DNA of 38,231 nt, taken from NCBI GenBank assembly GCA_020722165.1, contig DYLI01000002.1, positions 2,591 through 40,821 on the forward strand, given 5' to 3'. The notes under the pieces are model-generated. The model searched no databases. It was given only the letters and a program-made list of their open reading frames with translations, and was not told where the DNA came from. Both the position numbers and the translations under genes were made by a program. The DNA comes from Halothiobacillus neapolitanus (GTDB lineage: Bacteria; Pseudomonadota; Gammaproteobacteria; Halothiobacillales; Halothiobacillaceae). Positions 1 through 8,269 of the stretch are shown here, one piece after another; position 1 is the first letter of the stretch; each line of letters starts with the position of its first letter.

Positions 1-147
1 CCATAGACCCAGATTAAAAAGCGCAGCGCGCAGAAAGCCAAAAGCAGTGTTCAAGTGGATGTAACCTGAGGGGCGAAACGTCGATGTGATGAGAATGGCA
101 TTGGTGGACGGGTTTGGGCAAGGGGTGCGTAAGCCCTATAAATCAAA

Positions 148-181
148 AGCCCCGCCTTTTGAGAGGGCGGGGCTTTTGGTC
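148..181. terminator. Probable bidirectional intrinsic terminator downstream of efp
   Basis: aaaagccccgcc-ttttgaga-gggcggggctttt inverted repeat flanked by A/T runs. Confidence 0.75.
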
Positions 182-214
182 GCATGAACCCACCGTGAGG
201 TGAGTATCAAGGTT

Positions 215-775
215 TTACGCGCGGCTGCGGTATTCACCAGTGCGGCTGTCGATGGAGACTTTTTCGCCAATTTCGATGAAGGAGGCAATCTGGATTTCGT
301 GGCCGTTGGCCAGTTTGCCGATTTTCATCACTTTGCCGGAGGTGTCGCCACGGTTGGCGGGTTCGGTGTAGACGATTTCGCGCACGATGGTGTTGGGCAG
401 TTCGGCGGAGATGGCTTTGCCGTCGTAGAAGGTGACTTCAACTTTGTCTTCCATGCCGTCAACCATGAAGTTGATGACATCGCCGAGGTTGTCTTTTTCC
501 ACTTCATACGAGTTGTATTCTTCGTCCATAAACACGTAGAGCGGGTCGGCGAAGTAGCTGTAGGTACACTCTTTTTTATCGAGAATGACTTGTTCAAACT
601 TGTCGTCGGCTTTGTACACGGTTTCGGTACTGCTGCCGCTGAGCAGGTTTTTGAGCTTCATTTTGACAATGGCGGAGTTGCGGCCGGATTTGCTGAAGTC
701 AGCTTTGAGGATGACCCAGGGGCTGCCGTCGATCAGCATAACGTTGCCGGCGCGGAATTCTTGTGCGGTTTTCAT
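215..775 (-). CDS. efp: Elongation factor P (Arg32 type)
   Basis: 186 aa; [35 protein letters not shown]...; counting gives Arg at position 32, the EarP rhamnosylation site. Confidence 0.95.
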   Translation of the reverse strand: MKTAQEFRAGNVMLIDGSPWVILKADFSKSGRNSAIVKMKLKNLLSGSSTETVYKADDKFEQVILDKKECTYSYFADPLYVFMDEEYNSYEVEKDNLGDVINFMVDGMEDKVEVTFYDGKAISAELPNTIVREIVYTEPANRGDTSGKVMKIGKLANGHEIQIASFIEIGEKVSIDSRTGEYRSRA

Positions 776-822
776 TAGGAAAAATCCAAAGTTTTGGGTT
801 GAAAAAGTTTGCGGGCGACATT

Positions 823-1965
823 TTAGCCTGTGGAGGCTGAAAAGGCGACGAGGTTGAGAAGGTTTTGGCTTAAATCAGGCACTTGGGCAAGGGCGGTACT
901 GCGTGCGGCGTACCATGCGTGCTGTTGGTGCAGATTGTTCAAGAGCGTGTAGGCATCGGTTTCATCTTTCAAGATGCCATTCCAGTGCCGCATCCATGCG
1001 CAAAGTTGCGTGAGATGCTCGGCGTGGTCGTGTGCGGTGTAGGTGGCGAGAAACGCATTCAGTTTGTCGTGATGCGCTTGGTCTGCGGTGGGGTAAATTT
1101 GCCAAATCAAGGGTTTGCCCGCAAAGAGCGCGCGGGTGAGCGACTCTTCGCCGCGCACGAAGTTGATGTCGCACAGCCAGAGCAAGCGGTCGTATTCCGC
1201 TTGGGGCAGGAAGGGCAGGATATGCAGGGTGAGGTTGCCGTGCTGGATGCTGTCGCCTGCGTTCAGGTCGGGGTTTTGGGTAAGCTCGCGCAGGCTGTTG
1301 AGCAGGCGGCTGGCGGGGAGGTAGGCGGTGATGGCTTGGGGGGCGTGGCTCAGGCTAGTCAGGAGCGCACCAAGTTGCGGGTTTTCGTAGGCGAAAAGCG
1401 ATATTTTGAGGCTGGTATCCGCAGGTGGGGGAATATGCCAAGCCTCGCACCAGGCCTGTTGTTGATCGGGGCGGGCAAGAAAAGCGTCGCGTTGCGTGAG
1501 CAGGTTTTTCTCGCGCAATAGGCCGCCGCTGTTGGGCAATAGGCTGGGAATGATGAAGTGCTTGCCAAGGCCATGGGCGAGCAGGGAGGTTTGGCCGTGG
1601 ACGTTGCTCACCCAATCTTCGCAGCTCATGTATTCGAGGTTGATCCACACGGGTTGCGGCGGGCGCTGCATGGCTTGCACATAGCGTGCGGGCAGGGTGC
1701 AGCCGAAGGTTTCGATCACCACCTGGGCCGGGGTTATGTCGGGAAATTCGCTCGTCCATTGATGAACTTGAACGCCATGCAGGGCTTGCTGCGCCATGTT
1801 TTGCGTGGACGGAACCAGTGGCTTGAGTGCGTCGAGATTGTCCACAAACAGGCGCACCTGCTGGCCGTGGTCGTGATGCAGAATGTGTGCCAAACGCCAG
1901 CAGGTACCGATGTCGCCAAGGTTGTCGATGACGGTGCAGAAAATGTCCCAGTGTCGGCTGTTCAT
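823..1965 (-). CDS. earP: EF-P arginine rhamnosyltransferase EarP (DUF2331)
   Basis: 380 aa; [22 protein letters not shown]-terminus and [22 protein letters not shown] motif; directly upstream of efp. Confidence 0.92.
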   Translation of the reverse strand: MNSRHWDIFCTVIDNLGDIGTCWRLAHILHHDHGQQVRLFVDNLDALKPLVPSTQNMAQQALHGVQVHQWTSEFPDITPAQVVIETFGCTLPARYVQAMQRPPQPVWINLEYMSCEDWVSNVHGQTSLLAHGLGKHFIIPSLLPNSGGLLREKNLLTQRDAFLARPDQQQAWCEAWHIPPPADTSLKISLFAYENPQLGALLTSLSHAPQAITAYLPASRLLNSLRELTQNPDLNAGDSIQHGNLTLHILPFLPQAEYDRLLWLCDINFVRGEESLTRALFAGKPLIWQIYPTADQAHHDKLNAFLATYTAHDHAEHLTQLCAWMRHWNGILKDETDAYTLLNNLHQQHAWYAARSTALAQVPDLSQNLLNLVAFSASTG

Positions 1966-1971
1966 GCAACT

Positions 1972-2610
1972 TTAGAGGGCGAGGCGCTGGACGAGCCATG
2001 CGGCCATGTCGTCGATCTCTTTCATGCTGATGCCATGTGCCATGGGGTAGCTGTGCTGCTGGATATCGCGGTAGCCCAGTTCGGCCAGCGCGTCGCGGGT
2101 GTGGCTGGCGGCTTGGTGAGGGATAATGTCGTCATCCATGCCATGAGCGATGAACACGGGCGTTTGGCAGGCGGCGAGGCTGGGCGGGGGTAAAGGCGTG
2201 CGCGGTAGCCAGGTGGATAGCGCGAGCAGGCCGCCAAGGCGCTGCGGCTGGTGTAGTGCGCAGTGTATGGCGATCACGCCGCCTTGGGAAAAGCCGCCGA
2301 GGATAATATGTTCGGGCAGAATGCCTGTTGCAAGCTCGTCATCTATAAGTTGGCTGATACGCTGGCGACTGAGTTCAATACCTTGGGTGTCCATGCGGGC
2401 GTGGCTATTGAGGCCGTAGAGATCGAACCATGCAGGCATAATGTAGCCGCCATTGACGGTGACGGGTCGTGCGGGTGCGTCCGGGCAGTGAATGCGTGTT
2501 TTTAGCTGCGGATGCGCATTTTGCAGGCGGGCAGCCAAGGCTTGCGCGATGGGCTGCATGTCGTTGCCATCGGCACCGAGGCCGTGCAGCAGGATGAGGC
2601 TGAAAGTCAT
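1972..2610 (-). CDS. Alpha/beta hydrolase, carboxylesterase/phospholipase family
   Basis: LLHGLGADGNDM, GFSQGG nucleophile elbow, HGMDDDIIP. Confidence 0.88.
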   Translation of the reverse strand: MTFSLILLHGLGADGNDMQPIAQALAARLQNAHPQLKTRIHCPDAPARPVTVNGGYIMPAWFDLYGLNSHARMDTQGIELSRQRISQLIDDELATGILPEHIILGGFSQGGVIAIHCALHQPQRLGGLLALSTWLPRTPLPPPSLAACQTPVFIAHGMDDDIIPHQAASHTRDALAELGYRDIQQHSYPMAHGISMKEIDDMAAWLVQRLAL

Positions 2611-2631
2611 GGCATGTTGTGAGGGGAAAAG

Positions 2632-3351
2632 GTGAGCGACATTGTATTACGACCGATCGGTGTGGTGCGCACGCCGTTCGTGGAGAAATTCGGCATTCCG
2701 CGTCAGGGTGGGCTGGTGGATGAGATTCATGCGACGCTGGTGTTGGATGCGCCCTTCAACCGTGAGGCGGCGTGGCGCGGGATCGAAGGTTTTAGTCATC
2801 TGTGGCTTGTGACTTGGTTTCATGCCGACAAGGGCGCGGAAGCGGCGCTGACCGTGCGCCCGCCGCGTTTGGGTGGCAATGCACGTTTGGGGGTGTTTGC
2901 CACGCGCGCGCCATATCGGCCCAATCCTGTGGGCTTGTCCCTAGTGCGCCTGGTGCAGATGGAGCGGCTGGACAATGACAGCGTGTGTATACATGTGGCA
3001 GGCGCGGATGTGTTGGATGGCACGCCGTTGCTGGATGTGAAACCGTATCTGCCCTATGTGGAAGCCTTGCCGTACGCTCGCGGCGGCTTTGCGCCGGAGG
3101 ATAGTGGGGCGCGCTTGAGCGTGATGTGGACGGAACAGGGTCGTGCAGCCTGCGTTGCGTGGTCGGCGCGCTATCCCGATTTGGAAGCATTGGTCGAGGC
3201 TTTGCTGGCGCGCGACCCGCGCCCGGCGTATCGCCGCGATGAAGATGGCGGGCGGGTGTACGGGATGCGCGTGCATGATCTGGATGTGCGCTGGCGGGTT
3301 AGTGATGGCGTGGTCGAGTTGCTGGATGTGGTCGAAGTCGCTAGCGATTAG
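2632..3351 (+). CDS. trmO: tRNA (t6A37) methyltransferase TrmO (TsaA family)
   Basis: PIGVVRTPFVEKFGIPRQ, GGNARLGVFATRAPYRPNPVGLSLV, LDGTPLLDVKPYLPYV. Confidence 0.88.
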   Translation: MSDIVLRPIGVVRTPFVEKFGIPRQGGLVDEIHATLVLDAPFNREAAWRGIEGFSHLWLVTWFHADKGAEAALTVRPPRLGGNARLGVFATRAPYRPNPVGLSLVRLVQMERLDNDSVCIHVAGADVLDGTPLLDVKPYLPYVEALPYARGGFAPEDSGARLSVMWTEQGRAACVAWSARYPDLEALVEALLARDPRPAYRRDEDGGRVYGMRVHDLDVRWRVSDGVVELLDVVEVASD

Positions 3352-4370
3352 GCCAGCGGCTGATCGAATTCAGGCCGCGAATTGCGCTGGAGAAGTTGAG
3401 CCACGGCAAGTTTAGGCGCTAGTCCTTCGTAAGCCACCTGATACACCGCATGAGTGATGGGCATGTCCACCTGATGCTCACAGGCCAGTCGCCATGCTTC
3501 GCGCGCGCTGGGCAGTCCTTCGACTGCTTGGGCAATCTGCGCCAGAGCGGCGGCAACGCTTTGCCCTTCGGCCAGTGCCATGCCGAAGCGACGATTGCGT
3601 GATTGGTTATCGGTGCAGGTGAGTATCAAATCGCCCAGACCCGCTAGACCCATCAGGGTTTCGCGGCGGCCTCCCATGACCTCGGCCAGACGCATGATTT
3701 CCGCCAGCCCACGGGTGATGAGAGCGGCGCGTGCATTGGAGCCAAAGTGCAGGCCATCGCTAATGCCTGCGGCAATGGCGAGTACATTTTTTACCGCGCC
3801 ACCCAGCTCAACGCCAATCACGTCGTCTACGCGGTAGGCGCGGAAGCTGGGGCTGTGCAGCAGTGCGGCGACGTGCTCGGCAAAGGCGCAGTCATGCGAG
3901 GCGACGGTCACGGCGGTGGGCAGACCGGCAGCCACTTCGCGCGCAAAGGTTGGGCCGGAGATGATGGCGGGCGCGGCATGTTGCGGCATTTCTTCGGCAA
4001 AGACTTGATCGAGGCGTTTGGCCGTGCCGCTTTCCAAGCCTTTGCTCGCCCATGCAATCCGTGCGGAGCAGCGTGCAAGATGCGGGCGCAGTCCCTGTAG
4101 AAAAGCGCGAAAACCGCTACTGGGAACCACGATCAGAATAAGTTCGGCGCACTCCAGCGCTGTGCCAAGATCGGCAGTGGGCGTGAGTGCGTCCGGGAAA
4201 AGTGTTTCGGGCAGATAACGTGCATTGCAGCGGGCAAGGTGCATGGCACGCATCTGCTCGGGGTTGCGTCCCCATAAGCGCACGCGATGTTGGTTGCGTG
4301 CGAGATGGATGGCAAGAGCCGTACCCCATGCACCCGCGCCCAGCACGGCAATGTTTTGCGTACGGCTCAT
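3348..4370 (-). CDS. gpsA: Glycerol-3-phosphate dehydrogenase [NAD(P)+]
   Basis: 340 aa; VLGAGAWGTALAIHLARN, GLGDLILTCTDNQSRNRRFG. Confidence 0.95.
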   Translation of the reverse strand: MSRTQNIAVLGAGAWGTALAIHLARNQHRVRLWGRNPEQMRAMHLARCNARYLPETLFPDALTPTADLGTALECAELILIVVPSSGFRAFLQGLRPHLARCSARIAWASKGLESGTAKRLDQVFAEEMPQHAAPAIISGPTFAREVAAGLPTAVTVASHDCAFAEHVAALLHSPSFRAYRVDDVIGVELGGAVKNVLAIAAGISDGLHFGSNARAALITRGLAEIMRLAEVMGGRRETLMGLAGLGDLILTCTDNQSRNRRFGMALAEGQSVAAALAQIAQAVEGLPSAREAWRLACEHQVDMPITHAVYQVAYEGLAPKLAVAQLLQRNSRPEFDQPLA

Positions 4371-4384
4371 GCTGGGCGGAGTGC

Positions 4385-4864
4385 TTATTGAATCGTGCTG
4401 GGTGCGGGCGCTTCGGTTTGCTGCTGCATGTGCTGCATGTAGAGCGCGTCGAAATTGATCGGTTGGAGTAGCAGGCTGGGGAAGCCGCCTTTGACCACCA
4501 AGTCAGCCACGGTTTCGCGGGTGAAGGGAAACAGTTGGGTTGGGCAGATGCTGCCGATAATGTGCCCAAGTTCCGCGCCTTCAAAACCTGTGATGGTGAA
4601 AATGCCCGCGTGGGTCACTTCAGCGAGGAAGGCGGTTTCATTCTTGCCTTCGACTTCGGTGGTGGCCGTGGCGGTGATTTTCAAAGCCACTTCAAACACG
4701 CCTTCACCCAGCTGGCTGCTAGCGTTTTCAACTTGCACGTTGATATTTGGCTGCCATTCAGGGTTGAGGAAAATATGCGGTGCGCGTGGCGATTCGAAGG
4801 ACACGTCCTTCAGATAAATGCGTTGCAGGGCAAATTGGCGTGGTGTTTCTTGGGCTTCGGACAT
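4385..4864 (-). CDS. secB: Protein-export chaperone SecB
   Basis: 159 aa; FALQRIYLKDVSFESPRAP, HIIGSICPTQLFPFTRETVADLVVKGGFPSLLLQPINFDALY. Confidence 0.96.
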   Translation of the reverse strand: MSEAQETPRQFALQRIYLKDVSFESPRAPHIFLNPEWQPNINVQVENASSQLGEGVFEVALKITATATTEVEGKNETAFLAEVTHAGIFTITGFEGAELGHIIGSICPTQLFPFTRETVADLVVKGGFPSLLLQPINFDALYMQHMQQQTEAPAPSTIQ

Positions 4865-4882
4865 GGTGCAATCTCTGAAAAA

Positions 4883-5323
4883 TTAAAGGCTGATATGTTG
4901 GCTTAACCACTGTTTGAGCTGGGCGAGCTGCATGGCACCGCTGACGCGAGCAATTTCGCGCCCACCTTGAAACAGGGCAAGGGTAGGGATACTACGGATG
5001 CCAAATTGCTGACCGATGACAGGCTCGCTTTCGGTGTTGACCTTGGCGATTAGAAGCCTGGGTTCGAGGGTTTTGGCGGCTTCGTCAAGGACTGGAGCCA
5101 TCATGCGGCACGGCCCGCACCACGGCGCCCAAAAGTCCACCAGAATAGGCAAATCGCTGCGCGTGATGTAGCGCTGGAAGTTGGCAGCGGTCAGTTCGAG
5201 CGGATGCGCAATAAAAAGTGGCTTGCCCGATTTGCCACACACCGGATTGGAGCCGAGCTTGTCGCGTGGTACGCGGTTAATGGTGCCATCGTGCGGCGAA
5301 ACAATGTGTACTGCATCGGTCAT
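4883..5323 (-). CDS. trxC: Thioredoxin 2-like protein (TrxC family, atypical N-terminus)
   Basis: 146 aa; WAPWCGPCRMMAP active site, IRSIPTLALF; N-terminal extension of TrxC type but with only one of the four zinc-binding Cys. Confidence 0.85.
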   Translation of the reverse strand: MTDAVHIVSPHDGTINRVPRDKLGSNPVCGKSGKPLFIAHPLELTAANFQRYITRSDLPILVDFWAPWCGPCRMMAPVLDEAAKTLEPRLLIAKVNTESEPVIGQQFGIRSIPTLALFQGGREIARVSGAMQLAQLKQWLSQHISL

Positions 5324-5604
5324 TGTCCATCTCCTGAGTCAACGGTCGGGAATAACAGGGAATCAAGCAGGCCTTGCCGGTCAAGCTGCGCAATATCGCT
5401 AAAGCCGCCGACGGCCTGCTTATCAATAAAAATTTGCGGTACGGTGTGACGTCCGGAAAGAGCTTCCATCTCGTCCCACCGTGCGGGATCGCCATCCACC
5501 GTAATGTCGGTGTACTGCACGCCCTTGCGCTCAAGCAAATGCTTGGCGCGGATGCAGTAAAAGCAACTGCGGCTGAGGTACACGACGACTTCGGCCTGAC
5601 GCAC
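5320..5604 (-). CDS. Glutaredoxin (GrxC type)
   Basis: VYLSRSCFYCIRAKHLLERKG, HTVPQIFIDKQAVGGFSDI; GTG start chosen just after the rhodanese stop; the longer track ORF (to 5766) overlaps the rhodanese gene. Confidence 0.85.
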   Translation of the reverse strand: MRQAEVVVYLSRSCFYCIRAKHLLERKGVQYTDITVDGDPARWDEMEALSGRHTVPQIFIDKQAVGGFSDIAQLDRQGLLDSLLFPTVDSGDGQ

Positions 5605-5609
5605 GGGAG

Positions 5610-6032
5610 TTACTTTTTTTTCACCGGCAGGTTTTCGTGTTGCCAAGCAAGAATACCGCCCGCGAGGTTGTACAGCTTGGTGAAGCCCAACTTGGCGAGC
5701 TGCCCACACGCCACCCCGGAGCGGTTGCCGCTGCGGCAATAAATAATTACCGGCTTGTCTTTCCATTCGGCAAACTGATCGGCTTTTGCGGCGAGTTGCC
5801 CCAGCGGGATGTGCTTGGCACCCATCAGGTAGCCTGCGCGGAACTCGTCAATTTCACGCACATCGAGCAACAACGGTTCGTCGTGGCTTAACATGCGCGT
5901 GGCTTCGGAGGGGTTGATTTCGCTGTATTTGCGGGTCATGCGGGCGGCCTCGTTGGTAATAATCATGAAAAGAATGCCTACCGCAGCGGCAGTGAGCATC
6001 CAGTGACGCTGCAGAAAATCCAGAATATCCAT
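5610..6032 (-). CDS. Membrane-anchored rhodanese-domain protein (YibN-like)
   Basis: 140 aa; N-terminal TM segment, LLLDVREIDEFRAGYLMGAKHIPLGQL, IIYCRSGNRSG active-site loop. Confidence 0.9.
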   Translation of the reverse strand: MDILDFLQRHWMLTAAAVGILFMIITNEAARMTRKYSEINPSEATRMLSHDEPLLLDVREIDEFRAGYLMGAKHIPLGQLAAKADQFAEWKDKPVIIYCRSGNRSGVACGQLAKLGFTKLYNLAGGILAWQHENLPVKKK

Positions 6033-6037
6033 AATGT

Positions 6038-6250
6038 TTATTGCGCTCGGCGCACACCTAGCTTGACAAGAATGCTATCCAGTGGGCAAAAGGTAGTGAA
6101 GCCGCTCTGGAACAGGTTCAGGCCGATAAAGGCGGTCAACCAAAGCCAGCTGACCTTGCTCATGTCCATTTGGCCGGTGAAGTGAGCGAGTGCCAAGGTG
6201 AGCATAATCATTAAGCCAGCAACGATGCGTACAATACGGTCGGTTGTCAT
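6038..6250 (-). CDS. DUF2892 / YgaP-type transmembrane domain protein
   Basis: 70 aa, two TM segments, ALVDRL-free short protein ending FTTFCPLDSILVKLGVR; next to rhodanese and ArsR genes. Confidence 0.82.
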   Translation of the reverse strand: MTTDRIVRIVAGLMIMLTLALAHFTGQMDMSKVSWLWLTAFIGLNLFQSGFTTFCPLDSILVKLGVRRAQ

Positions 6251-6621
6251 GGGAGTGTTCTCGAGTTGGTTGAGTGTGAAGGGTTGTTAAACGGGCAAAA
6301 TACATCCTGCATCATGCTGATGAGGCGCAGGGTGCGGGCGTCATTGACGCGGTAGTATACCCGGTTGGCTTCCTTGCGCGAGGCGAGGATGCCTTTGTCG
6401 CGTAGGATGGCAAGGTGCTGCGAAATATTGCTTTGCGTGGTGCCGACGGCATCAACAATGTCTTGCACGCTGATTTCATTGTCACCCAGCACGCAGAGAA
6501 TTTTGAGGCGCAAAGGGTGCGACATGGCTTTGAGTGAATGTGAGGCGCGGTCAATATCTTCAGAGCGCGTTGACAATGGCGGCAAAATGGCTTGGATTGG
6601 AACTTCGTTCATGGCGGGCAT
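6247..6621 (-). CDS. ArsR-family regulator, BigR/SqrR/YgaV-like
   Basis: MSHPLRLKILCVLGDNEISVQDIVDAVGTTQSNISQHLAILRDKGILASRKEANRVYYRV; Cys in LKILC and Cys in MMQDVFCPF match the two-Cys persulfide-sensor arrangement. Confidence 0.85.
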   Translation of the reverse strand: MPAMNEVPIQAILPPLSTRSEDIDRASHSLKAMSHPLRLKILCVLGDNEISVQDIVDAVGTTQSNISQHLAILRDKGILASRKEANRVYYRVNDARTLRLISMMQDVFCPFNNPSHSTNSRTLP

Positions 6622-6650
6622 ATGAGACTTTTAGAATATTCGGATATTAC

Positions 6651-8114
6651 ATGCTGAAGGGCGCTTCCATAAATCGAATTTTAGAACATACCCGTGCGTT
6701 TTTCTTGGGTTGGTTCGTCCTGCTTGGCGCGGCTTGGGTACATGCTGCCCCACCAGACGAGCCCGCGAAGGAGGAGGCCGCGCAGGAGCTTAGGGGCGTG
6801 CAGCAGGATATCAAGGCTGAGCGCGCGCGCCTTGCGGCTTTGGATGCCGAGCGCGATGCGGAGGCAGCCAAGCTGCGCACCTTTGAGAATCAGCAGGCCG
6901 AAGCGGCGCGTGCCGTGTATGCGGCGAGTTTTGCGGTGAGCAGCAAGGAAAGTGAGCTTGTGGATTTACGCGCACGGCACGCAGCGCTGGGCGAAGAGAT
7001 CGCAAAAGGTTTGGCCAGCCTTGAGGATAATTTGCGCGCGCTGTATTTATTGGGGGCGGATAACGGCCTGGAGGGCGTATTAAGCCCCGGCGGACGTGCG
7101 GACAAAATGCGCGTGGAGGGTTATCTGGCGAAGTTGCGCGCCAGTCGTGTGGATGCGTTGCATCGATTGCGCCTGGCGCGTGAGGATAATGTGCGCGTGC
7201 AGCATGAGATTGAGTTTGCGCTGGAGGATATCACCCGGATGCAGCGTGTGGCCGAGTCTGAGCAGGCGGGGCTGGATGCTTTGCGCAAACAGCATGAAAA
7301 GGTCGTGAGTGCCTTGGAGGCTCGTTATTCGGCAGGCGAAGCCAAAGTGCGGCAGATGACCAAGGATCAGCATGCACTGGAACGGACTCTGCAAAAGCTG
7401 GAGCACGCCGAGGCGCAGGCCGAAGCCGAAGCCAAGGCACAAGCCAAGGCAGATGCCGAGACAAAACAGCGTGAGGCTGAGGCGGCTGAGCGCAGGCAAG
7501 ATGAAGCGGAACGGGTTAAGCGTGTGGAGCAGGCGCAGCAGGCGGAGGCTTTGAAACAGCGAGAAAAAGAAGCAGCAGAGCAAAGTCGCCAAGCGGCAGA
7601 GCCTGATGAGCCACCTGAAAAACCAACGTCAAAGCCGGTAGAAAAATCGGTCGAGCGAGAGATTTCTCGACAGCCTGATCCGGATGGGACGGAAACACGC
7701 CAGACGCGCAGTGCTGAGCCGGCGGATGGCGGGGAAATCCCGGTGCGTGGGCGCAAGGTTCGCAGCTTTGGTGAACCAACGGGTCTCGGTGAGTTGCGTT
7801 CGCGCGGCGTATTTTTCGCCGCGCCGGAAGGCTCACGGGTGCGCGCCTTGGCGGAGGGAAAGGTGGTTTTTGCTGATTGGGTACGTGGTTACGGTAATTT
7901 AATCATCGTGCAACACAAGGGTGGTTATTTAAGTTTGTATGCTCAAAATGAGGCGGTGTTGAAGTCGGTGGGCGCACGCGTGCAACGGGGCGAGGTCGTT
8001 GCTACGGCGGGGCGCAGCGGCGGCGAGCGTCAGACCGGAGTCTATGTCGAGGTGCGGCGCGGCGGGCAGCCGATGAATCCGACGCACTGGGCGGCATGGC
8101 CGAAAAATAATTAG
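6651..8114 (+). CDS. EnvC-like murein hydrolase activator (coiled coil plus degenerate LytM/M23 domain)
   Basis: Signal peptide, long coiled coil, C-terminal GVYVEVRRGGQPMNPTHW; start moved to ATG 6651 (signal peptide) from track start 6534, which overlaps arsR. Confidence 0.83.
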   Translation: MLKGASINRILEHTRAFFLGWFVLLGAAWVHAAPPDEPAKEEAAQELRGVQQDIKAERARLAALDAERDAEAAKLRTFENQQAEAARAVYAASFAVSSKESELVDLRARHAALGEEIAKGLASLEDNLRALYLLGADNGLEGVLSPGGRADKMRVEGYLAKLRASRVDALHRLRLAREDNVRVQHEIEFALEDITRMQRVAESEQAGLDALRKQHEKVVSALEARYSAGEAKVRQMTKDQHALERTLQKLEHAEAQAEAEAKAQAKADAETKQREAEAAERRQDEAERVKRVEQAQQAEALKQREKEAAEQSRQAAEPDEPPEKPTSKPVEKSVEREISRQPDPDGTETRQTRSAEPADGGEIPVRGRKVRSFGEPTGLGELRSRGVFFAAPEGSRVRALAEGKVVFADWVRGYGNLIIVQHKGGYLSLYAQNEAVLKSVGARVQRGEVVATAGRSGGERQTGVYVEVRRGGQPMNPTHWAAWPKNN

Positions 8115-8269
8115 TTGTGAGTGGTTTTGTTTGCAATGTTTGGTATTACATTCGTGTCAATGCTTTATTGGAATGGCCTGTTACACTCACGCCAATAAGT
8201 GATTGCTGATTTAACGACGTGGTTTGAATTTTTGCGGATGGGTTATCCGTATTTTTGAGGAAAGGTTTG

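Noticed and set aside
1-145. Possible 3' end of another gene at the window start
   Set aside because: Short open frames only, no recognisable protein motif; cannot be supported.
200-778. 192-aa plus-strand ORF over efp
   Set aside because: Antisense to a clear EF-P gene; low-complexity Phe/Gly/Val-rich composition typical of a shadow ORF.
883-2193. Two 200+ aa plus-strand ORFs over earP and the esterase
   Set aside because: Antisense to well-supported genes; no recognisable domain; explained by codon bias.
5605-5766. Extended N-terminus of the glutaredoxin ORF
   Set aside because: Overlaps the rhodanese coding region out of frame; glutaredoxin homology begins near the GTG at 5604.
7380-7600. 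Repeat-like Ala/Glu/Lys-rich tract in the envC-like gene
   Set aside because: Ordinary coiled-coil/linker low complexity, not a nucleotide repeat element.
8235-8249. Small hairpin CGGAT-gggtt-ATCCG plus T-run before ctpA
   Set aside because: Only 5 bp and overlapping the expected ribosome-binding region; too weak to call a terminator or attenuator.
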